Positions 1 to 13,594 of a DNA stretch of 64,000 nucleotides are shown here, in pieces (the stretch's first letter is position 1; each line of letters starts with the position of its first letter). The position numbers and the translations under genes are program-made. Location: assembly GCA_964035545.1 (NCBI GenBank), contig OZ037767.1, forward strand, positions 15,067,998 to 15,131,997, read 5' to 3'. The DNA is from Bugula neritina. Taxonomy: Eukaryota; Bryozoa; Gymnolaemata; Cheilostomatida; Bugulidae. A model generated the notes under the pieces. The model worked only from the letters and a program-made list of their open reading frames with translations, had not been told where the DNA came from and did not search any database.

Positions 1-2040
1 TGCGTAGAAAAGTTGTACTGCAAAAAACTAAAAGAATGCAAAATCTATAAATGTGTGCTACCAAGTAAATGCTGAACAGACATCATGAAATAGTGTACGA
101 AATACAAACTATTAAACTTACCTGTTGATCTAATGCAGCCAAAACCTTAAGCTTAGAGTAGTGAAATTGTGCTGTTCGATGTTGATATGCTACAAGTAGC
201 TAAGATGACTCAAATTCTTGCCTTTAGGAGTAAGAGGCCTCAGCTCAGTTTCAACAAAACTTCCAATAATCTCAACGGATGCGCTCAATTAGGAGCCACA
301 ACAAAGCACACCCATGTCATTTTAGTAAACTCTAAAAAATGAACGGAAATAAAACTGTTAGAGAGTAAACATGCAAGAGAAACATATAGTGATGGGGGAA
401 AAACCTGTCAGCAAAGGTTATATACACTCATAGCCATAACACGAAGAAAAAGATAATGAATAACAACCTATTCAAGATGACACAAGAAACCAAACAAATT
501 TCTTTGAATAAAAAATATAATTAAATACTATATTACTTGGCAAAAAATATTTGTTTTGAACAACGTATTATTGGGAAGAATTGCCAGTGTCTTAAATTTT
601 GATATTAAAATTTCTGCCTTATAGCGGAAATAGAGAGGCAATCAATAGTGTACAAAACATGTTTTCAGTCATTGGCTGTTGACTAAATTGACAAAGTTAA
701 AGAAAGCTTCCATATCATTATTTATTTTGTTCTCAAGTGTGTGGTTACAGTTTCATGAGTCAGAAATATAATTATTTGAGATATGAAATCAAATGTAGTC
801 AAAAGAGTGTCATACAATTTAAAATGTAGTAATAGAGCTTTGACAATAATTTCTTCTGCTAAGTAAAACAGGTACCATTATGTGCTACTTATCTTTTAGA
901 GATGAACATCAAGGATGTTGAAAACAAAATAGTTGTAAATTACAGCAAATACCTTTCTACTTACCTAACCAGAGAAAATAAGTTTTCAACCTTGCATGCA
1001 CTCAGCTGGTTTTCAATGTTTGGATCAGTGACATCTTTATAACTGATAGCAGCATTATGTGATAGCTTTAGGAATTGTTACCTTAAATCTAAATTATATA
1101 GAACAAGAAGTGCAAAAATATGGCATTAGTACTCATTGCACAATACACACTTGCTAGAGTAGCTAATCTAGCATCACATTAATTTAAGAAAGACAAAATT
1201 TTATTACTGTTCACAAATGATGAATATTAAAATTTGAATAATTAGACAAATTAACAATGATATTGATGTTACTTCAAACATTACTAATGGTAAACACCAA
1301 AATACTAATAGGAATAGTCATGTTAACATCAATTAGAAAAGTAAAGACAGTTTATAGGTCTAACTCTTATAGTTGACAAGCAATTACAGGGCAGTCATAT
1401 TGATGTAGGCTACCCTCAAAATGTAGCACTTTAAAAATATTAAAAAGACAGCACATATAAGAACATAATCTTAAAAATAGGCATATGTGACACCTATATT
1501 TTGATTAACAAAGAAATCTTCTTTACTTTATTAATCTAGCTCATATAATGGTATTCTGTCTTAGTATGTTATTTTAATACTTGAAATCTAATCAGCTACA
1601 GAAAAGTACTTCAATTCAAAGGCCTTCATAATTATTCTTTAGTTTGCTATTTAAATAGACAGTAAGGTTGATGAATAAAATAAAAGTTAGTAAAGTAAAA
1701 ACTAAATAAATTGAGAATAATATCTCCACTCTAAGGTTATAATCCTTATAAATTAACATTTTAATACTCCTGTTATCCTTAGGTATAGTTGTTAGCAATT
1801 TAACTATGAGCTCAAAGCCAAATGTCAGTATCAGCATCCCCATTACATTGACTAAGACTGACTTTATAACCCTCAAGCTGTGGCACTCAATTTCTATAAG
1901 TAGTAACTAATAACAAATATAAAATTATTTATTTGCTACTGATAGTGATAATAATAATAATTAAAAATAATAATATGATCCATTAAAATAGAACTAATAA
2001 AGCCAACGACGTTAATGGTATGTCTAACTAAACATGGCAT
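1..2040. other. Non-coding left part of the duplicated segment
   Basis: No recognisable gene. An 86-codon hydrophobic reading frame (1616-1876, minus strand) spans the empty Polinton site but matches no family I know, and its second copy is cut by the Polinton. I do not call it a gene. Confidence 0.6.
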
Positions 2041-4880
2041 GTCTCGTCTGGCAGTGGGTATGTGGAGGGCCAGGCAACCTACGGCCGTCAACCCGTTAAT
2101 GGCACAACTAGAAGAAGATACTCAAGAGAAGACAACAAAGTTGTCATGAAATGCTGCTTCAAAAGTACACCCAAATTGAGAGGTTATAGAAAAACAATGT
2201 ATGAGCTCTGTAGACCCGGATCAAAGAATTATTTAAAAAGAATGTGCAAACGCTGGAAAACAGAGGAGAGTTTAACATCAGCGAATAGAGACTAGCGGAT
2301 TAAGCAAGAACTATGAAGAAACACAAGCATTTTATGGAAGAAGAACTCCATAAGATTGAAGAAGGAACCTTGCAAGAACTAGGCACATCAATTGGTGAAG
2401 AAGATAATGAAGAGCTAAATTTGCAAATAGAGGATGTTATAGTACAACATGAGATAGCATATAAATCAGCCATGAGAATTTTAAGAGTACCTAGTTCAGA
2501 GGTAGAAAAAGTGTTAGTAGAAAAATTATGAATGAGCATAACAAACTATCTAATGATCGACCAACACTAAGAGCCCTTAGGCACATTGAGAGGGTCAAAT
2601 TACTACAGGCAGTAAAACAGATTAATGATGTGCTAAACTGTGTTGAGATTATTAATACCATTGAGCTTAATAACACCACCATGGCTTGTGCGAAAAATAG
2701 TAACAGAACAAGTGTGTAACAAAAAGGAAAAAGAAAAACTGACAATGTACAAGTATGGAAAATACGACTGCAGAAGAAATAAAAAGAAATTAGATCAGAC
2801 TTAAGTAAAATAGCAGAGTGAAAAAGTAGAGCTTACAATGATTCATTGAGAAGAATGGTTGAAGAAAAATATAGGATAAAGAACAAAGAGTGTGGTGTAG
2901 TGATTGAAAAACTGAAGCAAAACCTGAGAGCTGTAAGCCAGAAGATAAACAGATATACAGAATGAGTTGATCAATATAATCAGAACACAATGTTTACAAT
3001 GATAAGCGCTTTTATCAAGAATTACGAGGAAATGAATACGTACATCTAAAGAGGCACCTGACAAGGAAATCAAAAGCATTATGATAAAATATATGGGGTC
3101 AGCCAACTAAAAATAATACCAATGCAGAATGACTAAATAAAGTTAGCAACAAATTGGAGCATATGTAAAGACAAGGAAATTAGATCTTAGAAACGATGCA
3201 AACAACTGGAATAGCAATTAATGTCATAAGGTTGATAAGAAAAAGCATGAAACCTGGAAAACACAACTGAAATACCTGGAAGAAAAGATAGGAGAAATAA
3301 AGATCAAACTAAGAATTTTCCAAGGAGACTCTTTATCTCTATCCCTTTTCTCCAACTACCGATTCGCATGACAGAAGCGGCTCAATGATGCAAATTTCGA
3401 CGAGACAGAAAACAAACCATCTCCTATATGTGGATGACCTGAAGGTAAATAGGAAATCAAAGTGGGAACTGGAAGCTTTGGTAAACACTGCCGGGATCTT
3501 CACAAGGAATATAGAAATGAAATTTGGATTAAAAAATGTGCCACACTGGTTATGAGAAAGGGAAAGAAAATTAAGGACACAGGAATCAGTTTGCCTGATG
3601 AACAGGTAATCAAAGATCTGGGTGAGAAGCCGTATAAATATCTAGGAGTTCTTGAGATTGATGGAATACAAATATATGAAATGAAAAATAAGATCAAGGA
3701 GTACTACAAACAAATAAGAAAAGTTCTGGATTCAAAACTGAATGGTGAGAACACAATCAAAGCAATAAACACATGGGCAGTAACAGCAGCGCATTACACA
3801 GCTAGAATACTTGACTGAACTGTTTCATGAGCTAAAAAATATAGACTGAAAGACAAGGAAGCTAATGACAACAAACCGTGCACCCTATCCGAGAGCAGAT
3901 GTAGGCAGGCTGTATTTTAGCAGAAGGGAAGGCGGTAGAAGAATGTTGTCAACTGAAAAATGCATAAAGATTGAAAACTGCAGCATGTCAGACTACATAA
4001 ATATAACATAGACTGATAGAAACACCACACTGAATACCTTCCTAAAAGACAGAACAGCGGTAGAACTAAATAATGATAAAGTGATAGAAAGAACTGATGA
4101 GTGTAAAGAAAAGCTTCACGTGGTCAATACATCAAAATGGTGGAAGACATGAAAGCATTTTCCTGGAACTGGTTAAAGTATGGTTGGCTGAAAAAGGAAA
4201 CAGAAGGACTGCTGACAGCTGCGCAAAATCAACTATTCACTACTAGAAATTATAAAGTGGCTATGATGAGAGAACAGGGTAGCAAGAAGTGTGGAATGTG
4301 TAACGCAAGAGACAAAACTTCGATGCACGTATTGAGTGAGTTTGAGAAGGTAGCAGAAGGAGAATATAAGAAAAAACACAACCTTTTGGCATTGATAATT
4401 TGTATAGTAGTTGTGTGAACTTCGTGGGTTTCAGAAAAGTAAGAATTGGTACGGCCATCAAGCAGAATAAGTACTGGAAAATGATAATGTGAAAACCTTG
4501 TAAGATTTTAACATACACACTGACGTAGTCATCAAAGTTAGGAGACCCGATATATTAGTAGTTGACAAGCATAATGCTGAAACAACGATAATTGATATCA
4601 CAGTCCCTGTTAACTACAGAGTAAAAGAAAAAAATTCGAAAAGTTAGGAAAATATCAGAATTTAGCACTAGAATAAACCCGCCTTTGGAAAACATCAAAA
4701 AAGTCATCCCATTGTAACTGGAGCCTTTGGAGCTTTATACAAGATTGTAGACTGGCTGACACTACTTGCAGTAGCTGAAAACAAATGCTCATTAATTCAG
4801 CAGACACCCTTACTAGGATCAGGATAAGCTCACATCCTGAGGAAAGTTCTATCCATTTCAGCCTAGTATAACTAGGCCAA
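2041..4880 (+). pseudogene. Degenerate non-LTR retrotransposon with RT and restriction-like endonuclease remnants (copy 1)
   Basis: Conceptual translation across several frames gives the parts of a site-specific-type LINE (R4/NeSL/R2-like group) in order. A basic N-terminal stretch lies at 2062-2295. The reverse transcriptase palm has YVDD at 3427-3438, followed by a region ending in a YLGVLE-type motif near 3640-3660. A Cys-rich zinc motif (CGMC...H) lies near 4290-4330. A restriction-like endonuclease follows, with RPD...D-type residues near 4550-4600 (RPDILVVD then TIIDI). The frame is broken in the A-run after YVDD and by many stops, so nothing full-length can be made. The same breaks occur in copy 2, so the element was dead before the duplication. 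Assignment to the REL-endonuclease LINEs is good; the exact clade is uncertain. Confidence 0.75.
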
Positions 4881-7800
4881 TGGTAAAAGGTTACACCAGC
4901 TAAAAAACTACGGTCAATCAACAATAATAATAATAATAGTGCAGTTGGTTCTATTATTAGATTAGCATATTGATTATGACTTTTCGATTGCCACCCTGAT
5001 ACTATGAGTAAAATGTACAAGCATACGTGAAAGTATAGATATGATCATAAGTATAAAAATAGGTATAAGTATAAATATAAATATAGGTACAAGTATAAAA
5101 TGAATGATTATATTATTAATAATATTAGTCAGTGATACCTATAACCGTAATGGTTTTTAGACTTACAGTTATCATTAACATTAGCTGAGTAATATGATTA
5201 GTTAAAATAATGGTATTCATTATTATATCATAGTTATAAGTTATAACTCTAGTCTCTAAAGAGCAACAGCAAGTGTAACTGGGATATTCATATTAAATTT
5301 CATATTCACATGGTGCAATGTTTATGTTATGAACTAATTTATTCCTTCAACATTTAACTATAAATATGATTAACACTAACTTTGACCAGCAGTATTACTA
5401 AAAGAAGCGTATTACAAATATAAGATAATAAAATTCTAGTAGTAGGACTAATAGTATTACTAGGTCCAGTATTATTCTTGTTATCTTATTCATCATTCAT
5501 GAGTTATCAAATTTAAAATTACTACTTATTAGCATCAGCATATAAAAAGTAAGATCATTAGGAATAATTATCATGAGGTATGATCTATGATTTGCATTAT
5601 CCATATATAGTTTAATATCAATATGATATATTATTATTGCTGATAGTCTATGTTATAGTTAAATTTATACTTATCTTTACAGTTACCTATAGTAGCACTT
5701 ATTAGTTATTTGTGGTAGCCAAACTAATGTTTAATATTAATAAATTAAACTGAGTATCATAAAAGTGTTACTAAGAATTTTAATTATAATCGTAATGGTG
5801 ATCATATTACTTTATTATAATTATTATATTTTATCATTAATGCTAAACTGAGTTAATGTATATACTTTGAGTTTTACTATTACTCATTATATTTACACTT
5901 ATAGTAAAACTAAATATGTAAAAGTTATACTTATACTATTATTATTCGTATTTCATTAGACTTACATCTAAGATCGCAGTCCTATTACTACTACCACTGA
6001 TACTAGTACTACAACTAGTACTAGTACTACAACTAGTACTAGTACTGCTACTAGTACTAGTACTACTAATAGTACTGTTACTACTACTACTACTAGTACT
6101 ACTACTAGGTCTACTACTGTACCAGTACAACTACAAACTTTGAAAATAACTGCAAGAAAGGTATGACTTACTCTTTTTCTTAGTCTTACTGTGACTCTCA
6201 GTCGTAATGTAAAATAAAATTGTGAACTGTAAAGTTAAACCCAAGGCTGAAATTTATTTAATTAAATTTAGACAATCTGAATCATTGGCTCAATCCTTGA
6301 GTTTGACTATTACTATTATTGTTACGATTGTGATTATCATTGGCATTATGCCATTATGATTATCATTATGATTGTAATTGTGGTAATTCTAACATTAATT
6401 ATAATCATAAATTAAAAGGTAATGATTAATGATAATTATTTTCATTTTGTAATCATAATGATAATCATAATGATGTAAATTTTGATGTAAAACCAAAATA
6501 CTAAAACTAAAAGTAAAAGTTATAAAATTAAATGATAAAATATTATAATGATAATTATTATATTAATATTTATTATATTATTATTGAATATATTATTTCA
6601 TTAGAAAATAGGTTGCAGCTTAGCATGATTAAAATTCAGTAAAAATTAGTTTACCAACAGCAAACATGCATGCGTCTTGTCAACATTCAATTCGTAGTGT
6701 CATAGCGAAGCCAGATTACTGGTAGTACGACTACTAGAACTAGTCAACTACTACTACTAGTGATGGATTACAGATCCTTGGCGATTTTAGCTGTGAGTGA
6801 CCTTCACCTCACATTCTCGTCATGTGCGCCGCAGAGTAGAGGGTATAAAGCACTGAGCTGGAAAAGAAAGAATATATTTTAATTATAGGTAATACTAATA
6901 GTAATATAATTTATGGTAATATATAGGTAATATTATTGAGTTCATTGGTATGGAGTATAGACCTATCACTGATAGTATCAGTATCAACTACCACTTACGT
7001 ACTACTTCAACTTATAACTTACCTTCAACTCAAACTGAAACTGCTTGGAATCATTTGTCTTTGATCATATTGGCATTGTCATTGTGATTGTAATAACTAT
7101 TAATATTTTTAGTTCAACATCAATGCCGAACATATTGTAATAACTAATAAGATAATCATAAGGTTGATATATTTTGCTAATACTAATACTAATACTAATA
7201 GTTATAGTAATAGTTATAGTATTTCAGTGTCACTCTCACTCTGGTGGAGTGAGACTCAGACTTAGAGTTAGAGACAGAGTCAGAGTGAGTCCGAGTAAGT
7301 CTGAGTGTTGGTAATAGTAATAGTCATATAAATTTAAATTATATTTACTTATTTCTAGCAATCACAATGGCAATAGTTATAGTAACTTTCACTCACTCTT
7401 AAATCATTGAACCTGAACTAAAAGTAAAATTAAGCATTATGATTATCATTATGATTATACCTATGATTTTATTATGTTTAAATTAAAAATCACTATCATG
7501 ATAATATCATAGTGATAGACATATTATTGATAAATGATAATATAAAAGTAATTTGATAAATTATACATTGATTTTGAATTAAGGTGATACTGATACTAGA
7601 CCGGTACTGAAAGTGATAGTAATACTAATAGTAATAGTAATAGTCATATAAATTTAAGTTATATTTACTCATTACCGGCAATCACAATGGCAATAGTAAC
7701 TTAAACTGTAACAGTAATGGTATGGGTATATTTGAAATTGTCACTATCAGTATTGCTATGAATCAAAATATAATGCTATCATACCAATAATTTAAAATAA

Positions 7801-9836
7801 TATTACAAAGCTTCAGTAGCAACTTTTACTTGTACCAGTTTGGAATTTTGAATTATACATATTCTTAGTTAAAGTCTTCAAGTTTATTGTCAAAATGAAC
7901 TTGAAATTAAAGACTTAGTAGTAAAAATTAAACTAAGACTGACTGTAAGTGACTAAGATTAAAAATAAGTAATTTTAAATATCGATTTAGTATTTTTCTT
8001 ACTCTTTGTCTTAAAATTGACTTTTATTTTGCACCTACTCCTGGTCAATGATTCTTTTTTCTATTTATATTACTATTGCTATTAGTATAATTGACTTAAA
8101 TTTAATAATAGATATGATTATATCTTTATAAATGTGATATTTGATTTTATGAATAGTAATTCGAAAACTCTTTGGTATTATTTATTTTTGATCATTGTAG
8201 TTATCATTATATTTGTATAATAATTATGATTATCAAATTCATTATCGATATTTGTATTATGGTATGGATATCTGCCTCCATCCCATGTTCTATTTTGCAG
8301 TGCCTTTTTACATTTACGTCTAGGTTCACATTGCGATGGTCATACTGATAGCACTTGGGGACAGTGATGACCATAATGATTATCACTAATATTAGGATTA
8401 TCGTTATTAGGATTTAGAATAATTTAATAAACAAGCAACTTAAAACAAATGTTTTTACTAATATACATATTAATTACTAATATAAATATACTACTATGAA
8501 TATTATAATTATTATACTTTACAATTCAAAGTAAGATAATCATAATACGAACTGGTAAAACTAAATATAAAGTAAATGTAATAATACTAATAGTAGTTAT
8601 CCATTCCCCTTTGGTTTCACATACCAATAATTGGAAACCTCTGTCCTAATATTATTTCTATTAATATTGCTCAAAGTTTGATCCCTATTTAATTTTATAG
8701 TTCACTCACCAGCTACATAATTTTATTAAAATACATGTGGTATTGGTTATAGTACTAGTGAAACTTGAAGTTGAATAGCATGCTTATTACTCACTGCTCT
8801 TTGCTTACATTATTAGGGTTACTCTTTAGTCTTAGAGATACCCTAACATAAACTTGAAAGCTGGAGGTAGTACTAGTCTGGTGCTGTGTTAATCCTACAC
8901 TGTTGACTTATCAACACTGTGACTATAATTATGAGTCATTATAAGTCATTTTCATATAGTAGTAATCACTATGACAGACTGAAAGTCAGAAAGACTAAAT
9001 ATAATGGTAAAGTGTGTAAGAATAAATCATACTTAATCAATTACTTTTAGTTTTGTTACCAGTGTTGGGTCAACTTTCAGAATAAAGAATAAATATAATT
9101 ATAAAAATAAATGGATAAAAATTCCAATCATGGTTTAATGTGCCTATTTTAAGCTGTTAATTTAATTACTATAATATAAGTGCTCAAAATACAACTTTTG
9201 ATTTTCATAATTATGTTTTAATTTAATACAGATACCATAGCATCATATACGGTAGAATCAGTTGTATCTTATTTAATAATAAAGTAACTTTTTGCAGCTT
9301 TCACAGTTATTAATTATTCACTTGTTAGTCTTTGAACTGGGACAATGTTTGAAACTTGAAGTAGGATGAAGTTTGATTTCAGTTACCGCAATGGTATCTG
9401 CAGTCACAATAGGAATACGCATATAACTATGTTTATATTTGTGAAAAATATATAGTCAAAACTAGATAAGGTAATAGTAATTATAATTGGTTTCACTTTT
9501 AATATATTCCTATAAACTGGAAAATAGACAGAAGCATTTAATCATGAAAATAAACCTAGTGGAAGTAAATCAATTCACTAAGTATAGTAAAATATTTACT
9601 ATTCAGTAAGTTTATTTACTTTAGTTAATTGTACTTGATTATTTCTGTCGGTTTTTCAGTTGATTTTTCTACTTTTTGCTATAGCATATCAAACTACCAC
9701 AAAGTCATGCTTCCGTATTACAATTATAAACATAGTGTTCCTGTGTAATGTTATAGTAATGTAATAGTAATATTTGGATCATTGTAAGTATTTCTGTTGT
9801 TGTACTGATTGATAAATATTTTTTAGCTTGCATGGA
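4880..9836. other. Low-complexity, gene-free AT-rich tract
   Basis: Long stretches of imperfect TAG/TAC/ATT/ATA trinucleotide-like sequence, including the (TAC/TAG)n cluster at about 5985-6120 and GAGTC/GACTC-rich patches near 7220-7310. No coding signal was seen in either strand. Sequence left of 8743 belongs to the duplicated segment; sequence to the right is unique in this window. Confidence 0.6.
5985..6120. repeat. TAC/TAG microsatellite
   Basis: Imperfect run of ACTAGT and TAC units. The copy at about 58553-58690 has a different internal arrangement (a longer pure TAC run and fewer ACTAGT units), so the tract has changed length since the segment was duplicated. A serine-rich reading frame through it is an artefact of the repeat. 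Confidence 0.8.
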
Positions 9837-10477
9837 TATTTGCAACGATCAAGATGCCATTTGAACCTGGACTGGAATAAAGATGGCAAATCGAGAAGCT
9901 AGCTACAATTATTCTGCTGAAAGAAACTTGGTAAGCAAAAATAAGCTGCAGCATTAAGCAGTAAGCAATATGACGATGAACTTTGCTTGATTTTGATTGA
10001 CCTTAAAATATCTGGTCACCTTTCACCAACGTGGTCCTGCGCGGGTGGCGGGTGACCTTAAAATGTCTGTTGCACGTAAAATAAATTTTGTGACAGTCAA
10101 AAGTATGCTGATCTTTTTCGTATTTCAGTGCATCGGTGTCTTAGCTTAAGAGCTGAACCCAACAATTATGATCTAAAGCTGTTTTTTACTAGAAAGTGAT
10201 TTTACTGTCTTTCTGATTATTCTTGGTTTTTCAGCTTGATGAATTGAATAAATGGATTTGATTTCGGGTATTATGTAATGGATGAAAGAAATTTTTCTTA
10301 AATTTGTACTGAGCAATTTTTGCTATTGCTATGATGTTTAGTGATAAAATTGCACCCTTAATAACCCTGAAAACTTTCATTACTAGCATTTGTTTATGTT
10401 CATTTTTAGGAAATTAAAATGAAGACACAACTCACCGATGCTATCTCACTGTGCCTGCATGCAGTTTATCTAAAAAG
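9837..10477 (+). other. Two candidate exons of an unrecognised gene
   Basis: A stretch at 9837-9930 is bounded by TTTTTTAG and GTAAGC. It contains an ATG at 9883 opening a 16-codon frame (MANREASYNYSAERNL) that ends in phase 0 at the donor. A second stretch at 10410-10477 has a TTTTTAG acceptor, stays open in phase 0 and ends at a GTACTC donor. The phases agree and both splice sites look normal, which is the only support. No family was recognised and no further exon could be joined with confidence. Confidence 0.25.
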
Positions 10478-10669
10478 GTACTCCTATTAGCTGGCTCTTG
10501 CCCAATACCTGGTTGTCTCTGTAACTATTTTTTGCTCGCAGATGAGTTTTTTGAACTTGACATTTTATTGATTTTGAAAGTTATAGTGAGCTTTGAACTT
10601 GCTAGCATCGTTTTTTAAAGACTTGCTGCAGTTTTTATCAACATTTTTTAAGTCAATGGTGTTAGTTTG

Positions 10670-10995
10670 GAAGCTCTCTCACTCCTCTCTCTGTCTCTTT
10701 CTCCCACACCTTCCACTCAATCTCTCTCTCTTTCTCCCCCTCTCTCCCACCCTCCCTCTCTCCCACCCTCCCTCTCTCCCACCCTCCCTCTCTCCCACCC
10801 TCTGTCTCTCCCACCTTCTCTCTCTCCCACTCTCCGTCTCTCCCACCTTCTCTCTCTCCTAACCTTTCTCTCTTCCCTTTTCCACTATCTCTCTGACTCT
10901 CTCCCTTTCTCTCTTCTACCCCATCTCTCTTCCATCCTCTCTCCTAACCTTTCTCTCCCACACCCCCCCCCTCTCCCACTCTCTTTCTCTCTCTA
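10670..10995 (+). repeat. Polypyrimidine minisatellite (CTCTCCCACCCTC-type)
   Basis: Almost pure C/T on the plus strand, made of imperfect TCTCTCCCACCCTCCC units. The leucine/serine/proline-rich frames through it are by-products of the repeat. Such tracts can form triplex DNA, but nothing here shows a function. Confidence 0.9.
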
Positions 10996-12042
10996 GTTTG
11001 CATGGCTTTACCCAATTTTGGTTTATTTTTTTATCTTGTTTCAGAGTATCCAAAAGGAAAGCTAAAATTTATTTAATATATATTATACCAACTTGAGCTT
11101 TACATATAATATCAAATAAATGCTGTGTTTTGTTAAAACAATGTTTGCAACTTTGTAGTATATTCAAATTCATAATTTATTTGTAGAGTCACACAACAAG
11201 ACACTACTCTGACACACTCACAAGTTGCCACTGATCCAGCAGTATAGATGATTGTTTTCTCCACTGGCTATGCTGTCACGCTTTACTGTTGTGGTGTTTG
11301 AAACAAACCAATTGTTTGCCTACGCAGATTAGGGTGAGAAAAAAAGTGAGAAATGAAAGCTGTTTTTAATACCAACTACACTTAGTTTTTATTGAATGAA
11401 AAACAAAGTGAAATCATTAGTTATCCGTTAAATGACTAAATCATTGTTTATAAAGATGAAACACAAATAATCTTATAATATGCTAATGAAATTTGGCTTT
11501 CAAATAGCTTTTTTCTGTATATTTGTTGAGGAAGTTTATCTTCAACAAAACTTCGTAGCTGTTGAATATGTGGAGAGTATTTTATATTGCATAAATTTAT
11601 AGAGTAAAAGGTTCTCATCAAACTTTTACAACTTAGCTCATCGACGGTTTAAAAGTGTGAGTCACCCTTCACACTAGAGTTTTATAAAGTTTTAATGAAT
11701 GTGCAGTATTTTATAAGATATTGTGTGTCTCGTAAATTTAGCTATTTCTACCTTTTCAGTGAGATTGGAGTAAACACACCTCAAAATTCACATCTGGTAT
11801 CACATTGATTTATCGCAAGTCAAAGTACACCTACTAACTCTTCCTTCCCTAATACCTGCTTGCTTTTGCACTTCTACTCATTTCATATACCTAACATTTC
11901 TCTTGCAGATGAATTACATCTTTTAAGTTGTAAAAGCCTTAAATAGCATGAAATTAATGAAGTTTAAACCGTGGCCACACTAACTATTGATGCGTTTATT
12001 GATGGGTTAAATTACACGAAAATATTGTCTCTTTCTTTTTAG

Positions 12043-13594
12043 TTTCACCTAAAGTATTACATACTATTGATGGAGGCTTTGCTGAAGTTTTTGGGTGATG
12101 ATTTGTCAATAATTTTCCAGAGAAGCTGGCTGGCATCATTATGCAGTTTCCAAATTTCTTTCGGCTTTGCTCTAGTGAAAATGTTGGAAAACAATCAACA
12201 AAAAGGTTTGTACCATAAACGAAGTTATTGTGTGCGTGTTGTCAAAGCATAAAGTGTGCTGGAAATTTTTGGGTTTCTGTTGAGATGCGTTTTTGCTTTT
12301 CCTGCATGAAAAAAGTTCCAGTTTCAGTTAATATCACTAGCGGAGTGCCCACCTATATTTTAAATCATATTGATGCATAAGTTCTTTTTGTAATATTAAA
12401 AGTATAACTTGCTTAATTGCTATTCAATGCCCTTTGAAGTTTCCAACTGTAATTAATTAGTTGATTTGGCAGCATAGTATCGATGATTGATGAAGGCAGC
12501 CGATATAATTATAAGCATAAATATCTATATCTACATGAAGATGTCATTCCCAATGATTGTTATTCTGAAATCAGCTGATTAAGTTATCACAAACTAAACA
12601 TTTTGACCAGCGGCTTGCAATGCAACTTGGTGAAATTTCAGACCTAGATAAATTGAATTTCTTACTGAAAATCGTGAAGGTATTAAAGTTTAAAGTTAAA
12701 GTTTAAAGGGTCATCTCTCTGCGAATTCTAATAGCATGGTGCCAATTAGACTTGAAAAAATTTCAAGGCACTACAAAGCACTAAGCCCATTCTTACAAGT
12801 AGTTTCAAAGTGCACTGGAATTTCAGTTTACTTGTCATTGTATAGAATCCTGATCTACACTATATAGCATTCACTATTGCCTGCTTCTTTTAAGCATCTA
12901 TAATGTATTAACTACAGTTTGCTTTGAGAAGTGAATTTCTACTTGGTATTTTTTCCTTATCATTCCGTTGTTTGCCAGTAGTCTTAATTTAATGGATTTT
13001 CCCTTTTCAAAAGTGGTTGTGACAATCAAAACACATCATGCAGCCTGCAACTACACAATCAGTTAGTAATTTCTTCCATTAAAGTAGCTCTTCTGGTTAC
13101 TCTTGCTCACCTAAAAGCCTGAGCCTCATTCAAATTGCAAGTTTTTAGAGTTGTTAATTTTTCATGCAGTCCTTCATTTTTTTTTTGTTAGGCACAAAAT
13201 TAGTATTCACTAGACCTAATCTTTCATCTGCATGTATGCCTATTGTTTGTTCATTAAAGAAAAACCTCTGCTAAATATTGAACTAATAATGAAAATAAAT
13301 TCCCTGAACTAAAAGTAGCAGTGTGATTTTGGTATTACAATTAGTTGTTAGCATAGAGTCAAGTTATTGACAGGAATTTTCAAATTGAAATGAATGAATT
13401 TCATTGTAAGTCAGCAAGATTTAGTCTAAGTAAACATAGCATTACATTGTGTTTTATTTAGCATTTGCAGAAGGCAACATATATTTTAAGGATTATTGTA
13501 AACTTAAATGTAATTTTAAGTACTTTCCATGTTTGTTATTGTAGATGGTCTTGTTCTTTGGGATGAATGTGACAACTCCTTGTGTCAAGCTTAA
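12043..13594 (+). other. Two candidate exons, possibly a decayed or unrecognised gene
   Basis: A TTTTTAG acceptor precedes 12043-12205, which ends at a GTTTGT donor. A second acceptor precedes 13545, after which a frame runs for 16 codons to a TAA at 13592-13594. One frame joins in phase (leftover G plus AT gives GAT). Another frame of the first exon reads as a more protein-like helical segment (near EKLAGIIMQF) but holds two stops. I cannot tell a real exon from a relic, and no product is named. The stretch 10996-14900 otherwise shows nothing supportable. Confidence 0.22.

Larger units (their letters stand above)
1..8743 (+). repeat. 8.7-kb duplicated segment, copy 1 (unoccupied Polinton site)
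   Basis: The segment aligns base for base, with scattered substitutions and small indels, to 38059-39930 plus 54426-61315 in the same orientation. Similarity runs from the window edge to 8743, where it stops abruptly, so the true left limit is not visible. It contains a decayed LINE (about 2040-4880) and long low-complexity AT-rich tracts. At 1858-1863 it carries a single CTGACT, which is the hexamer found on both sides of the Polinton in the other copy. This copy is therefore an intact empty site. The segment could be a segmental duplication or a large composite dispersed repeat; the sequence alone does not decide. Confidence 0.93.

Noticed and set aside
1616-1876. 86-codon hydrophobic minus-strand gene interrupted by the Polinton in copy 2
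   Set aside because: No family signature, low-complexity composition, no splice or start support. An interruption of a chance frame is not evidence of gene disruption.
2062-2295. The 77-codon ORF at the start of the LINE relic as an independent gene
   Set aside because: It is basic, repeated at 54630, collinear with the RT and endonuclease remnants and best seen as the element's N-terminal part.
7220-7320. GAGTC/GACTC-rich stretch as a regulatory hairpin related to the Polinton TIR tip
   Set aside because: The shared pentamer is too short and the stretch is a degenerate CT/GA microsatellite.
10593-10996. Two long Ser/Leu/Pro-rich reading frames
   Set aside because: Both are readings of the same polypyrimidine repeat in different frames; no conserved domain.
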